A stretch of DNA of 55,806 nucleotides from Pseudomonadota bacterium (lineage in GTDB: Bacteria > Pseudomonadota > Gammaproteobacteria > Pseudomonadales > Moraxellaceae). The notes beneath the pieces were generated by a model. It searched no databases and was not told where the DNA came from. It saw only the letters and a list, made by a program, of their open reading frames with translations. The DNA lies in contig JAKBFV010000007.1 of the NCBI GenBank assembly GCA_021833365.1, positions 1 through 55,806 on the forward strand, in the 5' to 3' direction. The translations under genes were made by a program, and so were the position numbers. Shown piece after piece: positions 8,331-17,954 of this stretch; the stretch's first letter is position 1, and each line of letters begins with the position of its first letter.

Positions 8331-9167
8331 TCAGTCCTCCATCAGGCCGAGGTGCCGGCACAGGCGATGTGTCGGTTCGAGCTGGTTCATGGTGTAAAAG
8401 TGCAGGCCGGGAGCGCCACAGGCGAGCAGACGCTGGCACAGACGGCCGACGAACTCCTCGCCCATGGCCTGCAGGGACGCCGCATCATCGGCGTAGGCGC
8501 TGAGCTGGCGCCGCAGCCAGCGCGGTATCTCGGCGCCGCAGGCGTCGGAGAAACGCAGCAGATTGCTGAAATGGGCGATCGGCATGATGCCTGGGGTGAT
8601 GACGACGTCGCAGGCGTGGGCGCGCACACGCTCGACGAAGTACTCATAGGCATCGGCATTGTAAAAGTACTGGGTGATGGCACCATCGGCGCCGGCCGCT
8701 ACCTTGGCGAGGAAGTGCTGCAGTCCCTGCTCATAGTTCTCGGCCTGCGGATGCACCTCCGGGTAGGCGGCCACTTCGATGTGAAAGTGGTCGCCGTGTT
8801 CGGCGCGGATGAAACGCACCAGGTCGAGGGCATAGGGCAGGTCGCCATGCCCAACCTGACCGGAGGGCAGGTCGCCGCGCAGGGCGACGATGCGGCGCAG
8901 CCCCTGCTCGCGATAGCTGTGCAGGATGTCGCGCAGCTGTTCGCGGCGATCGCCGATGCAGGATAGGTGGGGGGCGATGTCGATGCCGACCTGGCGCAGG
9001 GACTGGACGGTGGCGAGCGTACGCTCGCGCGTCGAGCCACCAGCGCCGTAGGTGACCGAGGCGTAAGCCGGACGCAGGCGCGCCAGCTCACGGTGGACGG
9101 CGAGGAGCTTGTCGGCGCCGACCTCGGTCTTGGGCGGAAAGTACTCGAAAGAGATGGGAATGCTCAT
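8331..9167 (-). CDS. metF: 5,10-methylenetetrahydrofolate reductase MetF
   Basis: 278 residues, a TIM-barrel flavoprotein. Motifs are ISFEYFPPKTEVG at the start, SVTYGAGGSTRERT, ALRGDLPSG and ITQYFYNADAYEYFVERV. It makes 5-methyltetrahydrofolate, the methyl donor for methionine synthesis. The start at 9167 matches the family N terminus and has a GAGGATGTC-ATG ribosome site that overlaps the ahcY stop codon; a longer in-frame extension upstream would run antisense-like through ahcY and lacks family similarity. It follows ahcY by 7 bases and is presumably co-transcribed with it. Confidence 0.96.
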   Translation of the reverse strand: MSIPISFEYFPPKTEVGADKLLAVHRELARLRPAYASVTYGAGGSTRERTLATVQSLRQVGIDIAPHLSCIGDRREQLRDILHSYREQGLRRIVALRGDLPSGQVGHGDLPYALDLVRFIRAEHGDHFHIEVAAYPEVHPQAENYEQGLQHFLAKVAAGADGAITQYFYNADAYEYFVERVRAHACDVVITPGIMPIAHFSNLLRFSDACGAEIPRWLRRQLSAYADDAASLQAMGEEFVGRLCQRLLACGAPGLHFYTMNQLEPTHRLCRHLGLMED

Positions 9168-9174
9168 GACATCC

Positions 9175-10554
9175 TCAGTACTTGTAGTGCTCGGGCTTGT
9201 ACGGACCGTCGATGGCGACATCGAGATAGCGCGCCTGCTCTTCGGTGAGGCGGGTGAGCACGCCACCGAAGCCGGCGACCATGGCGGCGGCAACCTCCTC
9301 GTCGAGCTTTTTCGGCAGCACTTCGACTTTCAGCAGGCGTTCCTGCATCGCCGCGGTATGGCCGGCGTAGGCCTGTTCATAGAGATACATCTGCGCCAGG
9401 ACCTGGTTGGCGAAGGAGCCGTCCATGATGCGGGAAGGATGACCGGTGGCATTGCCGAGATTGACCAGACGCCCCTCTGAGAGCAGGATCAGGTAGTCGT
9501 CGGCGCATTGCGCATCGCGGCAGATCTTGTGCACCTGCGGCTTCACCTCCTCCCATTGCCATTCGCGGCGCATGAAGGCGGTGTCGATCTCGGTGTCGAA
9601 GTGCCCGATATTGCAGACGACGGCACCGCGCTTGAGGGCGCGCAGCATGGCGGCGTCGCAGACGTGGGTGTTGCCGGTGGTGGTCACCACCAGGTCGGTG
9701 CTGCCGAGCAGCGAGCTGTCGACGTCTTCACGGCGCCCGGTGTTGATGCCATGACGGTAGGGCGAGACCACTTCGTAGCCATCCATGCAGGCCTGCATGG
9801 CGCAGATCGGATCGATCTCGCTGACGCGCACGATCATACCTTCCTGGCGCAGCGACTGTGCCGAGCCCTTGCCGACGTCGCCGTAGCCGATGACCAGGGC
9901 ACGGCGCCCGGCGAGGAGCATGTCGGTGGCGCGCTTGATGGCGTCATTGAGCGAGTGGCGGCAGCCATATTTGTTGTCGTTCTTGCTCTTGGTCACCGAA
10001 TCATTGACGTTGATCGCCGGCACCTTGAGCTCGCCATCGCGCAGCATCTGATAGAGGCGGGCGACGCCGGTGGTGGTCTCTTCGGTGATGCCATGGATGT
10101 GCGCGAGCATCTGCGGATAGCGTTCATGCACGCGCTGGGTGAGATCGCCGCCGTCGTCGAGGATCATGTTGGCCGACCACGGCTGGCCATTTTCCAGGAT
10201 GGTCTGCTCGATACACCACCAGAACTCCTCTTCCGTCTCACCCTTCCAGGCGAAGACCGGCACACCGCGGGCGGCGATGGCGGCGGCGGCATGATCCTGG
10301 GTGGAGAAGATGTTGCACGATGACCAGCGCACCTGTGCACCGAGCTCGATCAGGGTCTCGATGAGCACGGCGGTCTGGATGGTCATATGGATGCAGCCCA
10401 TGATGCGTGCCCCGGCCAGCGGTTTGCTGTCACGGTAGCGCTGGCGCAGCCCCATCAGCGCCGGCATCTCGGCTTCCGCCAGACAGATCTCGCGGCGACC
10501 AAAAGCGGCGAGGCCGATGTCGGCGACTTTGTAATCATGAAAAACTTCAGACAT
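9175..10554 (-). CDS. ahcY: S-adenosyl-L-homocysteine hydrolase
   Basis: 459 residues. Diagnostic stretches are [20 protein letters not shown], the site residues in [20 protein letters not shown], the NAD-binding loop [14 protein letters not shown] and the C-terminal lysine/tyrosine tail [10 protein letters not shown]. It cleaves SAH to adenosine and homocysteine, removing the product inhibitor of methyltransferases. The start ATG at 10554 fits the family; an upstream extension to 10620 would place start codons inside the leader. About 150 bases of leader carry a recognisable SAH riboswitch. It heads ahcY-metF-bioA-rsmE. Confidence 0.97.
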   Translation of the reverse strand: MSEVFHDYKVADIGLAAFGRREICLAEAEMPALMGLRQRYRDSKPLAGARIMGCIHMTIQTAVLIETLIELGAQVRWSSCNIFSTQDHAAAAIAARGVPVFAWKGETEEEFWWCIEQTILENGQPWSANMILDDGGDLTQRVHERYPQMLAHIHGITEETTTGVARLYQMLRDGELKVPAINVNDSVTKSKNDNKYGCRHSLNDAIKRATDMLLAGRRALVIGYGDVGKGSAQSLRQEGMIVRVSEIDPICAMQACMDGYEVVSPYRHGINTGRREDVDSSLLGSTDLVVTTTGNTHVCDAAMLRALKRGAVVCNIGHFDTEIDTAFMRREWQWEEVKPQVHKICRDAQCADDYLILLSEGRLVNLGNATGHPSRIMDGSFANQVLAQMYLYEQAYAGHTAAMQERLLKVEVLPKKLDEEVAAAMVAGFGGVLTRLTEEQARYLDVAIDGPYKPEHYKY

Positions 10555-10627
10555 GGCGTCTCTCTCCTCGATAGGGAATAGGGACGCGGTACGAGAGACC
10601 AAGGAGCTCGCCGACCGCATCGGTACA

Positions 10628-10700
10628 GCGAGCGTCGTTGACGATCACATAGGATCGGCCTGAGCCTGGCGGGCTGAGCCCGTTGCAACGCTCCTCAGGG
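10628..10700 (-). promoter_or_regulatory. S-adenosylhomocysteine (SAH) riboswitch
   Basis: Read on the minus strand from 10700, the leader shows the hallmarks of the SAH aptamer known from beta- and gammaproteobacteria: CTGAGGAGCGTTGCAA, then CCAGGCTCAGG, then ACGACGCTC. CCTGAG at the start pairs with CTCAGG (P1), ACGGGCT/AGCCCG forms the inner stem, and AGCGT can pair with ACGCT downstream (P4, pseudoknot region). In the known class, SAH binding turns expression on. It sits about 75 bases upstream of the ahcY start. No terminator is obvious between aptamer and start codon, so the switch may act on translation or by another downstream pairing. Confidence 0.9.
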
Positions 10701-10707
10701 AAGTCAC

Positions 10708-10736
10708 ATTTTAGCCGTGAACGGCGCCTCTGGCTA
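10708..10736 (-). promoter_or_regulatory. Candidate ahcY promoter, overlapping the metK stop
   Basis: On the minus strand TAGCCA (10736-10731), 17 bases, TAAAAT (10713-10708). The -10 matches at five of six positions and would start the transcript close to the first base of the SAH aptamer (about 10701). The first three bases of the -35 hexamer are the TAG stop codon of metK. Confidence 0.55.
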
Positions 10737-11924
10737 GAGGCCGGCGGCAGCGCGCAGCGCTTCGGCGCGGTCGGTACGCTCCCAGGTAAAAGTATCGAAG
10801 CTCTGCCCATGCCGGGTCACACGCTGGCTCTGGCGACCGAAGTGGCCATAGGCGGCGGTGTCCTGATACATGGGATGGAGAAGGTCGAGTTGCCGGATCA
10901 GGCCGTAAGGACGCAGTTGGAAGTGCTCGCGCACGAGCGTCACCAGGCGCGCCTCGTCGATCTTGCCGGTGCCGAAGGTGTTGATCGAGATCGAGGTCGG
11001 CTCAGCGACGCCGATGGCGTAGGAGACCTGGATCTCGCAGCGATCGGCGAGACCGGCGGCGACGATGTTCTTGGCGACGTAGCGCCCGGCATAGGCCGCT
11101 GAACGGTCGACTTTCGAGGGGTCCTTGCCGGAGAAGGCGCCGCCGCCATGGCGTGCCATGCCGCCATAGGAATCGACGATGATCTTGCGGCCGGTGAGGC
11201 CGCAGTCGCCCATCGGGCCACCGATCTCGAAGCGTCCGGTGGGATTGATGAAATACTGGGTCTGCTCATTCAGCCAGTGACTGGGCAGGACTTGCCGGAT
11301 GATCAGCTCCATGACGCCGTCACGGATATCCTTGTCGCTGACGTCGGGGGCGTGCTGGGTCGACAGCACGACGGCGTCGATGCTCACCGGGCGGCCATCC
11401 TCATAGCGGAAGGTCAGCTGCGACTTGGCGTCCGGACGCAGCCACGGCAGCAGGCCGCTCTTGCGCGCCTCGGCCTGGCGCTCGACGAGACGATGGGCGT
11501 AGAGGATGGGCGCCGGCATCAACGCGTCGGTCTCGTTGGTGGCGTAACCGAACATCAGGCCCTGGTCGCCGGCGCCTTGATCTTCCGGGATGGCGCGGTC
11601 GACGCCCTGGTTGATGTCGGGAGACTGCTTGCCGATGAGATTGAGGACGCCACAGGTGCGACCATCGAAGCAGACCTCGGAGGCGTCATAGCCGATGTCG
11701 ACGATGACCTGGCGGGTGATCGCCTCGAAATCGACGTTGGCGTGCGTCTTGATCTCGCCGGCGATGATCGCCACTCCGGTCTTGACCAGGGTTTCGCAGG
11801 CGACGCGCGCCTGCGGATCGACAGCGATGATGGCGTCGAGTATGGCGTCGGAGATCTGATCGGCGACTTTGTCAGGATGGCCCTCGGCGACGGATTCCGA
11901 GGTGAAAATGCGGTACTCAGACAT
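10734..11924 (-). CDS. metK: S-adenosylmethionine synthetase
   Basis: 396 residues. Family signatures are [20 protein letters not shown] at the N terminus, [16 protein letters not shown] in the middle and [16 protein letters not shown]. It makes SAM from methionine and ATP in the cytoplasm. It lies 33 bases upstream of the SAH aptamer of ahcY on the same strand, with a separate promoter for ahcY in between. It is divergent from tkt across about 230 bases. An AAAGGAG ribosome site is centred about 12 bases from the ATG. Confidence 0.97.
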   Translation of the reverse strand: MSEYRIFTSESVAEGHPDKVADQISDAILDAIIAVDPQARVACETLVKTGVAIIAGEIKTHANVDFEAITRQVIVDIGYDASEVCFDGRTCGVLNLIGKQSPDINQGVDRAIPEDQGAGDQGLMFGYATNETDALMPAPILYAHRLVERQAEARKSGLLPWLRPDAKSQLTFRYEDGRPVSIDAVVLSTQHAPDVSDKDIRDGVMELIIRQVLPSHWLNEQTQYFINPTGRFEIGGPMGDCGLTGRKIIVDSYGGMARHGGGAFSGKDPSKVDRSAAYAGRYVAKNIVAAGLADRCEIQVSYAIGVAEPTSISINTFGTGKIDEARLVTLVREHFQLRPYGLIRQLDLLHPMYQDTAAYGHFGRQSQRVTRHGQSFDTFTWERTDRAEALRAAAGL

Positions 11925-12080
11925 TGTGCATGTCTCCTTTGTCTTGTCTTCACCGGCGCCGAAGGAGCCAAAGCGCTGGTGTTATAGGCTGAAAGTGGGC
12001 GACGCTCCTGTCCCCCGCGGCGACGAGACGACGTCACCGGGCGAGATTACGTCGCCACCGACGGCGGTGCAAGCTTCATT
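11925..12080 (-). other. Unexplained metK 5' leader with inverted repeats
   Basis: The 228-base metK/tkt gap holds a long GC-rich stretch on the metK side. A perfect 7-base inverted repeat, GGCGACG (12019-12025) and CGTCGCC (12050-12056), encloses a 24-base loop, and a second GC-rich arm set (GGCGCC near 11955) lies closer to metK. I do not recognise any known SAM-binding riboswitch class here. A possible metK -10 is TATAAC (minus strand, about 11977). Whether the region is a structured leader or only promoter DNA is open. Confidence 0.3.
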
Positions 12081-12095
12081 TAAAGGCTTTTGAGG

Positions 12096-12124
12096 TTCAC
12101 AGCGCCAAGTCTTTGGTAGACAAT
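12096..12124 (+). promoter_or_regulatory. Candidate promoter of the tkt operon
   Basis: TTCACA (12096-12101), a 17-base spacer and GACAAT (12119-12124). The -35 matches the consensus at five of six positions. It lies 29 bases upstream of the tkt start and drives away from metK. Confidence 0.5.
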
Positions 12125-12152
12125 AGCGCCTTTAATCCGCATGGAGAGACCC

Positions 12153-14150
12153 ATGACCGCCACGCCCCTGCCGCAGCGGCGCTTAGCCAACGCCTTGCGC
12201 GTCCTCGCCATGGACGCCGTTGAAAAGGCCCAATCCGGCCATCCTGGCGCGCCCATGGGTATGGCGGATATCGCCGAGGTGCTCTGGCGTGAGTTTCTCA
12301 AGCACGATCCGGTCCACCCCGACTGGCCGGACCGTGATCGCTTCGTGCTGTCGAATGGCCACGCCTCGATGCTCGTCTATGGGCTTTTGCATCTCAGCGG
12401 CTATGATCTCGGCCGCCAGGATCTCGAGAACTTCCGGCAATTGCACTCGCGCACGCCGGGACATCCCGAGTATGGCTATACGCCCGGGGTCGAGACCACC
12501 ACCGGACCGCTCGGCCAGGGCCTCGCCAATGCCGTCGGCATGGCCATCGCCGAGAAGACGCTGGCGGCGCAGTTCAATCGCCCCGGACACGCCATCATCG
12601 ATCATCGCACGCACGTCTTCGTCGGTGACGGTTGCCTGATGGAGGGCATCTCGCACGAGGTCTGCTCGCTCGCCGGCACCCTCGCCCTGGGCAAGCTCAC
12701 CTGCTATTACGACGCCAATGGCATCTCCATCGATGGTGAGATCGAAGGCTGGTTCAGCGACGACACGGCGGCGCGTTTCCGTGCCTATGGCTGGCAGGTC
12801 ATCGGCCCCATCGACGGACATGATCGCGCTGCCCTGATCGCCGCGACGCAGGAGGCGCATGCTGACACCGAACGCCCCAGTCTGATCATCTGCCGCACCG
12901 TGATCGGTGCCGGTGCGCCGGCCAAGCAGGGCAAGGAGATCAGCCACGGTTCGCCGCTCGGAGCGGCTGAGGTCGCTGCCACCCGCGCCGCCCTCGACTG
13001 GCATCTGCCGCCTTTCGAGATGCCCGCCGACGTCGTCGCCGCCTGGGATGCGCGCAGCGCCGGTGCGGCCCGCTACGCCGCCTGGCAGGAGCGGTGGCAG
13101 GCCTATGCCGGCGCGTATCCCGAGCTCGCCGCTGAGCTTCGCCGGCGCTGCGACGGCGAACTGCCGGCCGACTTTGTCGCACGCAGTGACGACTGGATCG
13201 CTGGCGTCGCCAAGGCGGCGCCGAGCATCGCCTCGCGCAAGGCTTCGCAACAGGCGATCGAGAGCCTGTCGGCGCTGTTGCCGGAGCTGCTCGGTGGCTC
13301 CGCCGACCTCGCCGGCTCCAACCTGACCTTGTGGCCGGGTGCGCGTGGCCTGCAGGACGCCGCCGACGGCAACTATCTGCACTATGGTGTGCGCGAGTTC
13401 GGCATGGCGGCGATCATGAACGGTATCGCCCTGCACCGCGGCTTTCTGCCTTTCGGTGGCACCTTCCTGATCTTCATGGAATATGCGCGCAATGCCCTGC
13501 GTATGGCCGCGCTCATGCAGCAGCGCGTCGTGCATGTGCTGACGCACGACTCCATCGGCCTCGGCGAAGACGGTCCGACGCACCAGCCGGTCGAACAGCT
13601 GGCGGCCCTGCGCAGTACCCCGGGTCTGCACACCTGGCGTCCGGCCGATGCCCTCGAGACGGCGGTCGCCTGGCAGCAGTCGGTACTCTGGCACGGGCCC
13701 AGCGCCCTCGTGCTGTCGCGCCAGAACCTGCCGGCGCAGCCACGCGATCCGCAACAGATCGCCGCGGTGGCGCGCGGCGCCTACGTCCTGCGCGATAGCG
13801 TCGCCACCCCCGAACTCATCCTCATGGCGACCGGATCGGAGCTGGCCCTGGTGGTGGCCGCCGCCGAGGAGCTGACGCGGCAGGGGCGCCAGGTACGCGT
13901 CGTGTCGATGCCCTGCATGGAGGTCTTTCTGGCGCAGGACGCGGCGTATCGCGAAGCGGTCCTGCCGGCGCAGGTGCGCCGCCGTCTCGCTGTCGAAGCG
14001 GCCCACCCGCAGCCCTGGTTCCGTTTCGTCGGCCTGGAAGGGCGCGTCATCGGCATGGAGAGCTTCGGTGAATCGGGGCCGGCTGCCGCCCTGTTCGCTC
14101 ATTTTGGCTTCACCGCGGCGGCGGTGCTCGAGGCTGCCGCCAGCCTATGA
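12153..14150 (+). CDS. tkt: Transketolase
   Basis: 665 residues. The thiamine diphosphate site is clear: [19 protein letters not shown] near the N terminus, [19 protein letters not shown] (GDG motif) in the middle and [17 protein letters not shown] containing the catalytic glutamate. It moves two-carbon units between sugar phosphates in the pentose phosphate pathway. The ATG at 12153 is preferred because GGAGAG lies 4 bases upstream and includes the region of an earlier in-frame ATG at 12141. It leads the tkt-epd-pgk-fba operon; its stop overlaps the next start (ATGA). Confidence 0.96.
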   Translation: MTATPLPQRRLANALRVLAMDAVEKAQSGHPGAPMGMADIAEVLWREFLKHDPVHPDWPDRDRFVLSNGHASMLVYGLLHLSGYDLGRQDLENFRQLHSRTPGHPEYGYTPGVETTTGPLGQGLANAVGMAIAEKTLAAQFNRPGHAIIDHRTHVFVGDGCLMEGISHEVCSLAGTLALGKLTCYYDANGISIDGEIEGWFSDDTAARFRAYGWQVIGPIDGHDRAALIAATQEAHADTERPSLIICRTVIGAGAPAKQGKEISHGSPLGAAEVAATRAALDWHLPPFEMPADVVAAWDARSAGAARYAAWQERWQAYAGAYPELAAELRRRCDGELPADFVARSDDWIAGVAKAAPSIASRKASQQAIESLSALLPELLGGSADLAGSNLTLWPGARGLQDAADGNYLHYGVREFGMAAIMNGIALHRGFLPFGGTFLIFMEYARNALRMAALMQQRVVHVLTHDSIGLGEDGPTHQPVEQLAALRSTPGLHTWRPADALETAVAWQQSVLWHGPSALVLSRQNLPAQPRDPQQIAAVARGAYVLRDSVATPELILMATGSELALVVAAAEELTRQGRQVRVVSMPCMEVFLAQDAAYREAVLPAQVRRRLAVEAAHPQPWFRFVGLEGRVIGMESFGESGPAAALFAHFGFTAAAVLEAAASL

Positions 14151-15157
14151 AGCGGCCTCTGCGCGTCGCCATCAATGGCTATGGGCGCATTGGACGGCAT
14201 GTCCTGCGCGCCTGGCATGAGCGTGGCCTCACCGACCAGATCGAGATCGTCGCCATCAATGATCTCGCCGACGCCGCGACGCTGGCGCATCTGACCCGCT
14301 ATGACAGCACGCATGGGCGCTTTGCTGCCAGCGTTGTGGTCGAGGATGAGCATCTGCTCATCGCCGGGCAGCGCATCCGTGTCCTGTCACAGGCGCAGCC
14401 GGCGGCCCTGCCCTGGGCGCAGCTCGCCGTCGATGTCGTCCTCGAATGCACCGGGCGTTTTCGCGCGCGCGCCGAGGCGGCACAGCACCTGAGCGCCGGC
14501 GCTGGACGCGTGGTCATCGGCGCGGCGCCCTTCGATCGCGTCGACGCCCTCATCGTGCAGGGTATCAATGAAGCGCAGCTGCGCCCCGAACATCGCGTCA
14601 TCTCGTCGGTGTCTTGCACCACGCATGCCCTGATGCCGCTGCTGCTCATCCTCGATGCGGCGCTCGGTCTGGAGTCGGTCATGTTCACCGAAGTGCATGC
14701 GCAGACCTCGGATCAGCCGACTTTGGATCACGTTCATCGTGATCTGCGCCGCGCCCGTGCCAGTGGCCACAACATCGTGCCGACCACCACCAGCGCCCTC
14801 GCGGCGGTGCGTCAGCTGTTGCCGGAACTCGCCATCGAGGGGCATTCACTGCGCGTGCCGACCCTGGTCGTCGCCGCCGTCGAACTCGATGTCTGTAGCC
14901 GTCGCTCACTGCCGGTAGAGGTCCTCAATCAGCGTTTCCTGGCCGCCAGCCAGGGAGCTTACGCCGGTATTCTCGGTTATACCGAGGAGCCGCTGGTGTC
15001 ATCCGATTTTGTCCATCAGCCGTACTCCTGCGTCTTCGATGCGACGCAGACACGCCAGATCGGACAGCAGACGCGCGTACTCGCCTGGTACGATAATGAA
15101 TGGGGTTATGCCAATCGCCTGCTCGAGCTCGTGCAGACGCTGGCGGCCCACCGATGA
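14147..15157 (+). CDS. Erythrose-4-phosphate / glyceraldehyde-3-phosphate dehydrogenase family
   Basis: 336 residues with the NAD fold start [18 protein letters not shown], catalytic Cys157 in SVSCTTH, and [12 protein letters not shown] near the end. The C-terminal half looks more like Epd than GapA ([33 protein letters not shown]), whereas HAQTSDQ keeps the GapA-type threonine. The usual SCTTN motif has His160 instead of Asn, which is unusual. Epd would feed vitamin B6 synthesis; GapA would act in glycolysis/gluconeogenesis, and the tkt-pgk-fba setting fits either. It overlaps tkt by 4 bases. I am sure of the family, not of the substrate. Confidence 0.88.
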   Translation: MKRPLRVAINGYGRIGRHVLRAWHERGLTDQIEIVAINDLADAATLAHLTRYDSTHGRFAASVVVEDEHLLIAGQRIRVLSQAQPAALPWAQLAVDVVLECTGRFRARAEAAQHLSAGAGRVVIGAAPFDRVDALIVQGINEAQLRPEHRVISSVSCTTHALMPLLLILDAALGLESVMFTEVHAQTSDQPTLDHVHRDLRRARASGHNIVPTTTSALAAVRQLLPELAIEGHSLRVPTLVVAAVELDVCSRRSLPVEVLNQRFLAASQGAYAGILGYTEEPLVSSDFVHQPYSCVFDATQTRQIGQQTRVLAWYDNEWGYANRLLELVQTLAAHR

Positions 15158-15179
15158 ACCTGGTCATGGAGATGGATGC

Positions 15180-16391
15180 ATGCAAGTGATCAAGATGAGT
15201 GATCTCGACCTGCGCGGCAAGCGCGTGCTGATTCGCGAAGATCTGAATGTGCCGGTGCGTCAGGGTGTCATCACCAGCGATGCGCGCCTCGTTGCCGCTC
15301 TGCCGACCCTGCGTCGCGCCCTCGCCCAGGGGGCGCGGGTTCTGGTGTGTTCGCATCTCGGACGTCCGGTTGAAGGTGAATTCAGCGCCGAGAACTCGCT
15401 GCAGCCGGTGGCTGATTATCTGAGTGCCGCCCTCGAACAGCCCGTGCCCCTGGTGCGCGACTATCTGCAGCAGGCGCCCCAGGTCGAGGAGGGGCAGCTG
15501 GTGCTGCTCGAGAATGTGCGCTTCAATCGTGGCGAGAAAAAAGATGCGCCGGAACTGGCGCGCGCTTACGCTGATCTGTGCGACGTTTTCGTCATGGATG
15601 CTTTTGGCACGGCGCATCGCGCCGAAGCCTCGACCCATGGTGTAGCGCGTTTCGCCAGTGTCGCCTGCGCCGGCCCCCTGCTCGCCGCCGAACTCGATGC
15701 CCTCGGCCGTGCCATGCATCAACCAGCGCGGCCCATGGTCGCCATCGTCGCCGGGTCGAAGGTGTCGACCAAACTCGATGTGCTCAATTCCCTGGCGCAC
15801 GTCTGCGATCAGCTCATCGTCGGTGGCGGTATCGCCAACACTTTCCTCGCTGCCGCAGGTTTTCCGATCGGGCGCTCACTCTGTGATCACGATCTCATCG
15901 AGACGGCACGCAATCTGGCGACGCGGGTGGCGGTGCCTTTGCCGATCGACGTCGTCGTCGCCACCGCCGAGGGCGAGATCGGCGATTTCATGGCCTGGGC
16001 GCAGCGCGCACCGGCGCAGATCAAGTCGGTGCGTGATGTCGCCGCCAATGACATGATCCTCGACGTCGGACCGCAGACCAGCGCCATGTTCGCCGATCTG
16101 ATGGAGCATGCCCGCACCATTTTATGGAATGGTCCGGTCGGGGTCTTTGAGGCGGACGCCTTCGGCGCCGGCACCCTGGCGCTGGCCAAGGCGATCGCTG
16201 ACAGCCACGCCTTCTCCATCGCCGGTGGTGGCGATACACTGGCGGCCATCGACAAATACGGCGTCGGCCGTAATATCTCTTATATTTCCACGGGCGGCGG
16301 TGCTTTTCTCGAGTTCGTCGAGGGCAAGACCCTGCCGGCCGTGGCGGCTTTGCAGGCAGCCGCCGCAGGTGCTGCCGCTCAAGGAGAATGA
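15180..16391 (+). CDS. pgk: Phosphoglycerate kinase
   Basis: 403 residues. It begins [20 protein letters not shown], closely matching other Pgk N termini (MSVIKMxDLDL), which fixes the start at 15180 rather than the ATG at 15195; GGAG lies about 9 bases upstream. Other motifs are [25 protein letters not shown] and [17 protein letters not shown]. It interconverts 1,3-bisphosphoglycerate and 3-phosphoglycerate with ATP production. It follows the dehydrogenase gene by 22 bases and precedes fba by 3. Confidence 0.97.
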   Translation: MQVIKMSDLDLRGKRVLIREDLNVPVRQGVITSDARLVAALPTLRRALAQGARVLVCSHLGRPVEGEFSAENSLQPVADYLSAALEQPVPLVRDYLQQAPQVEEGQLVLLENVRFNRGEKKDAPELARAYADLCDVFVMDAFGTAHRAEASTHGVARFASVACAGPLLAAELDALGRAMHQPARPMVAIVAGSKVSTKLDVLNSLAHVCDQLIVGGGIANTFLAAAGFPIGRSLCDHDLIETARNLATRVAVPLPIDVVVATAEGEIGDFMAWAQRAPAQIKSVRDVAANDMILDVGPQTSAMFADLMEHARTILWNGPVGVFEADAFGAGTLALAKAIADSHAFSIAGGGDTLAAIDKYGVGRNISYISTGGGAFLEFVEGKTLPAVAALQAAAAGAAAQGE

Positions 16392-16394
16392 TGT

Positions 16395-17435
16395 ATGGCT
16401 TTGGTCACTTTGCGCCAGTTGCTCGATCACGCCGCGGAACACGATTATGGCGTGCCGGCTTTCAACGTCAACAATCTCGAACAGATGCGCGCGATCATGG
16501 AAGCCGCCGACAAGACCGATGCACCGGTCATCGTGCAGGCATCGGCGGGCGCGCGGCGCTATGCCGGGGCGCCTTTTCTGCGTCATCTCATCCTCGCCGC
16601 CGTCGAAGAGTTTCCGCATATCCCGGTGGTCATGCACCAGGATCATGGCGTCAGTCCCGGCGTCTGCCTGCGCTCCATCCAGCTCGGCTTCAGCTCGGTG
16701 ATGATGGATGGTTCGCTCGCCGAGGATGGCAAGACCCCGACCGACTATGACTACAATGTGCGGGTGACGCGCGCCGTGGTAGCGAGCGCGCACGCTTGCG
16801 GGGTCTCGGTGGAAGGCGAGATCGGTTGCCTCGGCTCTCTCGAGACCGGCCTGGCCGGTGAAGAGGATGGTATCGGCGCCGAAGGCGTGCTCGATCACGC
16901 GCAGCTGCTCACTGACGTCGATGAAGCCGAGCGTTTCGTCCGTGATACCGGCGTCGATGCCCTCGCCATCGCCATCGGCACTTCGCATGGCGCCTACAAG
17001 TTCACACGGCCGCCGACCGGCGACATTCTGTCCATCGATCGCGTCAAGCAGATCCACGCGCGCATCCCCAATACGCATCTGGTCATGCATGGATCGAGTT
17101 CGGTGCCGCAGGAGTGGCTGGCGGTGATCAATGAGAGTGGCGGACACATCAAAGAGACCTATGGTGTGCCGGTCGAGCAGATCGTCGAGGCGATCCGGCA
17201 TGGCGTGCGCAAGGTCAATATCGATACCGACCTGCGCCTGGCCGCAACCGGCGCCATACGTCGCCATCTGCAGGCGCATCCGGATGAGTTCGATCCGCGC
17301 CGTTACCTCAAAGACAGCATCGCCGCCATGCGCGACATCGCCATCGCGCGCTATGAAGCCTTCGCCACCGCCGGTCAGGCGGCGCGCATCAAGCCGGTAT
17401 CGCTCGAGCGCATGGCCGACCGCTACGGCGTCTGA
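16395..17435 (+). CDS. fba: Class II fructose-bisphosphate aldolase (Calvin-type)
   Basis: 346 residues. Zinc-site motifs are [33 protein letters not shown] and [14 protein letters not shown]; the spacing and the 'CBB-type' C terminus ([19 protein letters not shown]) match the Calvin-cycle subfamily used by many proteobacteria for ordinary glycolysis/gluconeogenesis. It splits or makes fructose 1,6-bisphosphate. AAGGAG lies 8 bases ahead of the ATG. It is the last gene of the operon, and no RuBisCO or phosphoribulokinase gene is near. Its 3' end overlaps the convergent rlpA-like gene by 13 bases. Confidence 0.96.
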   Translation: MALVTLRQLLDHAAEHDYGVPAFNVNNLEQMRAIMEAADKTDAPVIVQASAGARRYAGAPFLRHLILAAVEEFPHIPVVMHQDHGVSPGVCLRSIQLGFSSVMMDGSLAEDGKTPTDYDYNVRVTRAVVASAHACGVSVEGEIGCLGSLETGLAGEEDGIGAEGVLDHAQLLTDVDEAERFVRDTGVDALAIAIGTSHGAYKFTRPPTGDILSIDRVKQIHARIPNTHLVMHGSSSVPQEWLAVINESGGHIKETYGVPVEQIVEAIRHGVRKVNIDTDLRLAATGAIRRHLQAHPDEFDPRRYLKDSIAAMRDIAIARYEAFATAGQAARIKPVSLERMADRYGV

Positions 17436-17938
17436 AGCTGTGGCTGACCGGAGCAGCTGTGGCCGTCGAGAGAGGCCACCTCCGGTCCCAGCTCGCTGGC
17501 CTGGATCGGGCGCAAGGTGACGCGGGCGACGCCGCGGTGGGTGATGCCGAGAGCCGCCGCCGCGCCATAGGACAGATCGATGATGCGGTGCAGATTCTGC
17601 GGGCCGCGATCATTGATACGGACGATGACGTGCTTGTCGGTGCCCGGCAGGCTGACCTCGACGAGCGAGCCGAGCGGCAGGCTGCGGTGCGCCGCGGTCA
17701 GCATTTTCGGATGAAAGCGCTCGCCACTGCTGGTCGTATGACCCTGGAGTCCGGGACCATACCAAGACGCCAGTCCTTGCAGAGGGCCGCTTTCGTCGTC
17801 ACCGAGGGTGGCGGCGGTGGTGAGTTCGTTGTGCAGGTCGGGCAGGGGCACCTTGATCAGATCGAGCGTGTCAGCGCGGCCGCCGGGGCTCAGTGTCAGG
17901 GCGAGGAGGCCGAAAGCGGCGAGAAGTTGTCGCATCAT
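17423..17938 (-). CDS. RlpA-like double-psi beta-barrel protein (septal lytic enzyme family)
   Basis: 171 residues. A signal peptide ([20 protein letters not shown], cleavage near RADT) is followed by the RlpA domain: [35 protein letters not shown] and VRINDRGP with the key aspartate. RlpA proteins bind or cleave bare glycan strands at the septum. It lacks both the lipobox cysteine and the C-terminal SPOR domain seen in classical RlpA, so it is a short, probably soluble periplasmic variant. The start at 17938 follows GAGG 7 bases upstream; longer readings upstream have no signal peptide. Confidence 0.85.
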   Translation of the reverse strand: MMRQLLAAFGLLALTLSPGGRADTLDLIKVPLPDLHNELTTAATLGDDESGPLQGLASWYGPGLQGHTTSSGERFHPKMLTAAHRSLPLGSLVEVSLPGTDKHVIVRINDRGPQNLHRIIDLSYGAAAALGITHRGVARVTLRPIQASELGPEVASLDGHSCSGQPQLQTP

Positions 17939-17954
17939 TCCATGACCTCGATCC

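Noticed and set aside
9168-9293. N-terminal extension of metF into ahcY
   Set aside because: The extra residues are Ser/Pro/Arg-rich and do not match MetF; the ATG at 9167 has a good ribosome site and the family N terminus.
12183-14102. A 639-codon open frame antisense to tkt
   Set aside because: Its codons mirror the GC-rich third positions of tkt, it has no recognisable domain or ribosome site, and tkt itself is certain. The same holds for other long antisense frames, for instance 474-1697 opposite the receptor, 4757-5839 opposite the porin and 30437-31702 opposite ettA.
16395-17435. Calvin cycle carbon fixation suggested by the Calvin-type aldolase with tkt, pgk and gap
   Set aside because: There is no RuBisCO or phosphoribulokinase in the window, and this aldolase subtype and gene order are common in heterotrophic proteobacteria.
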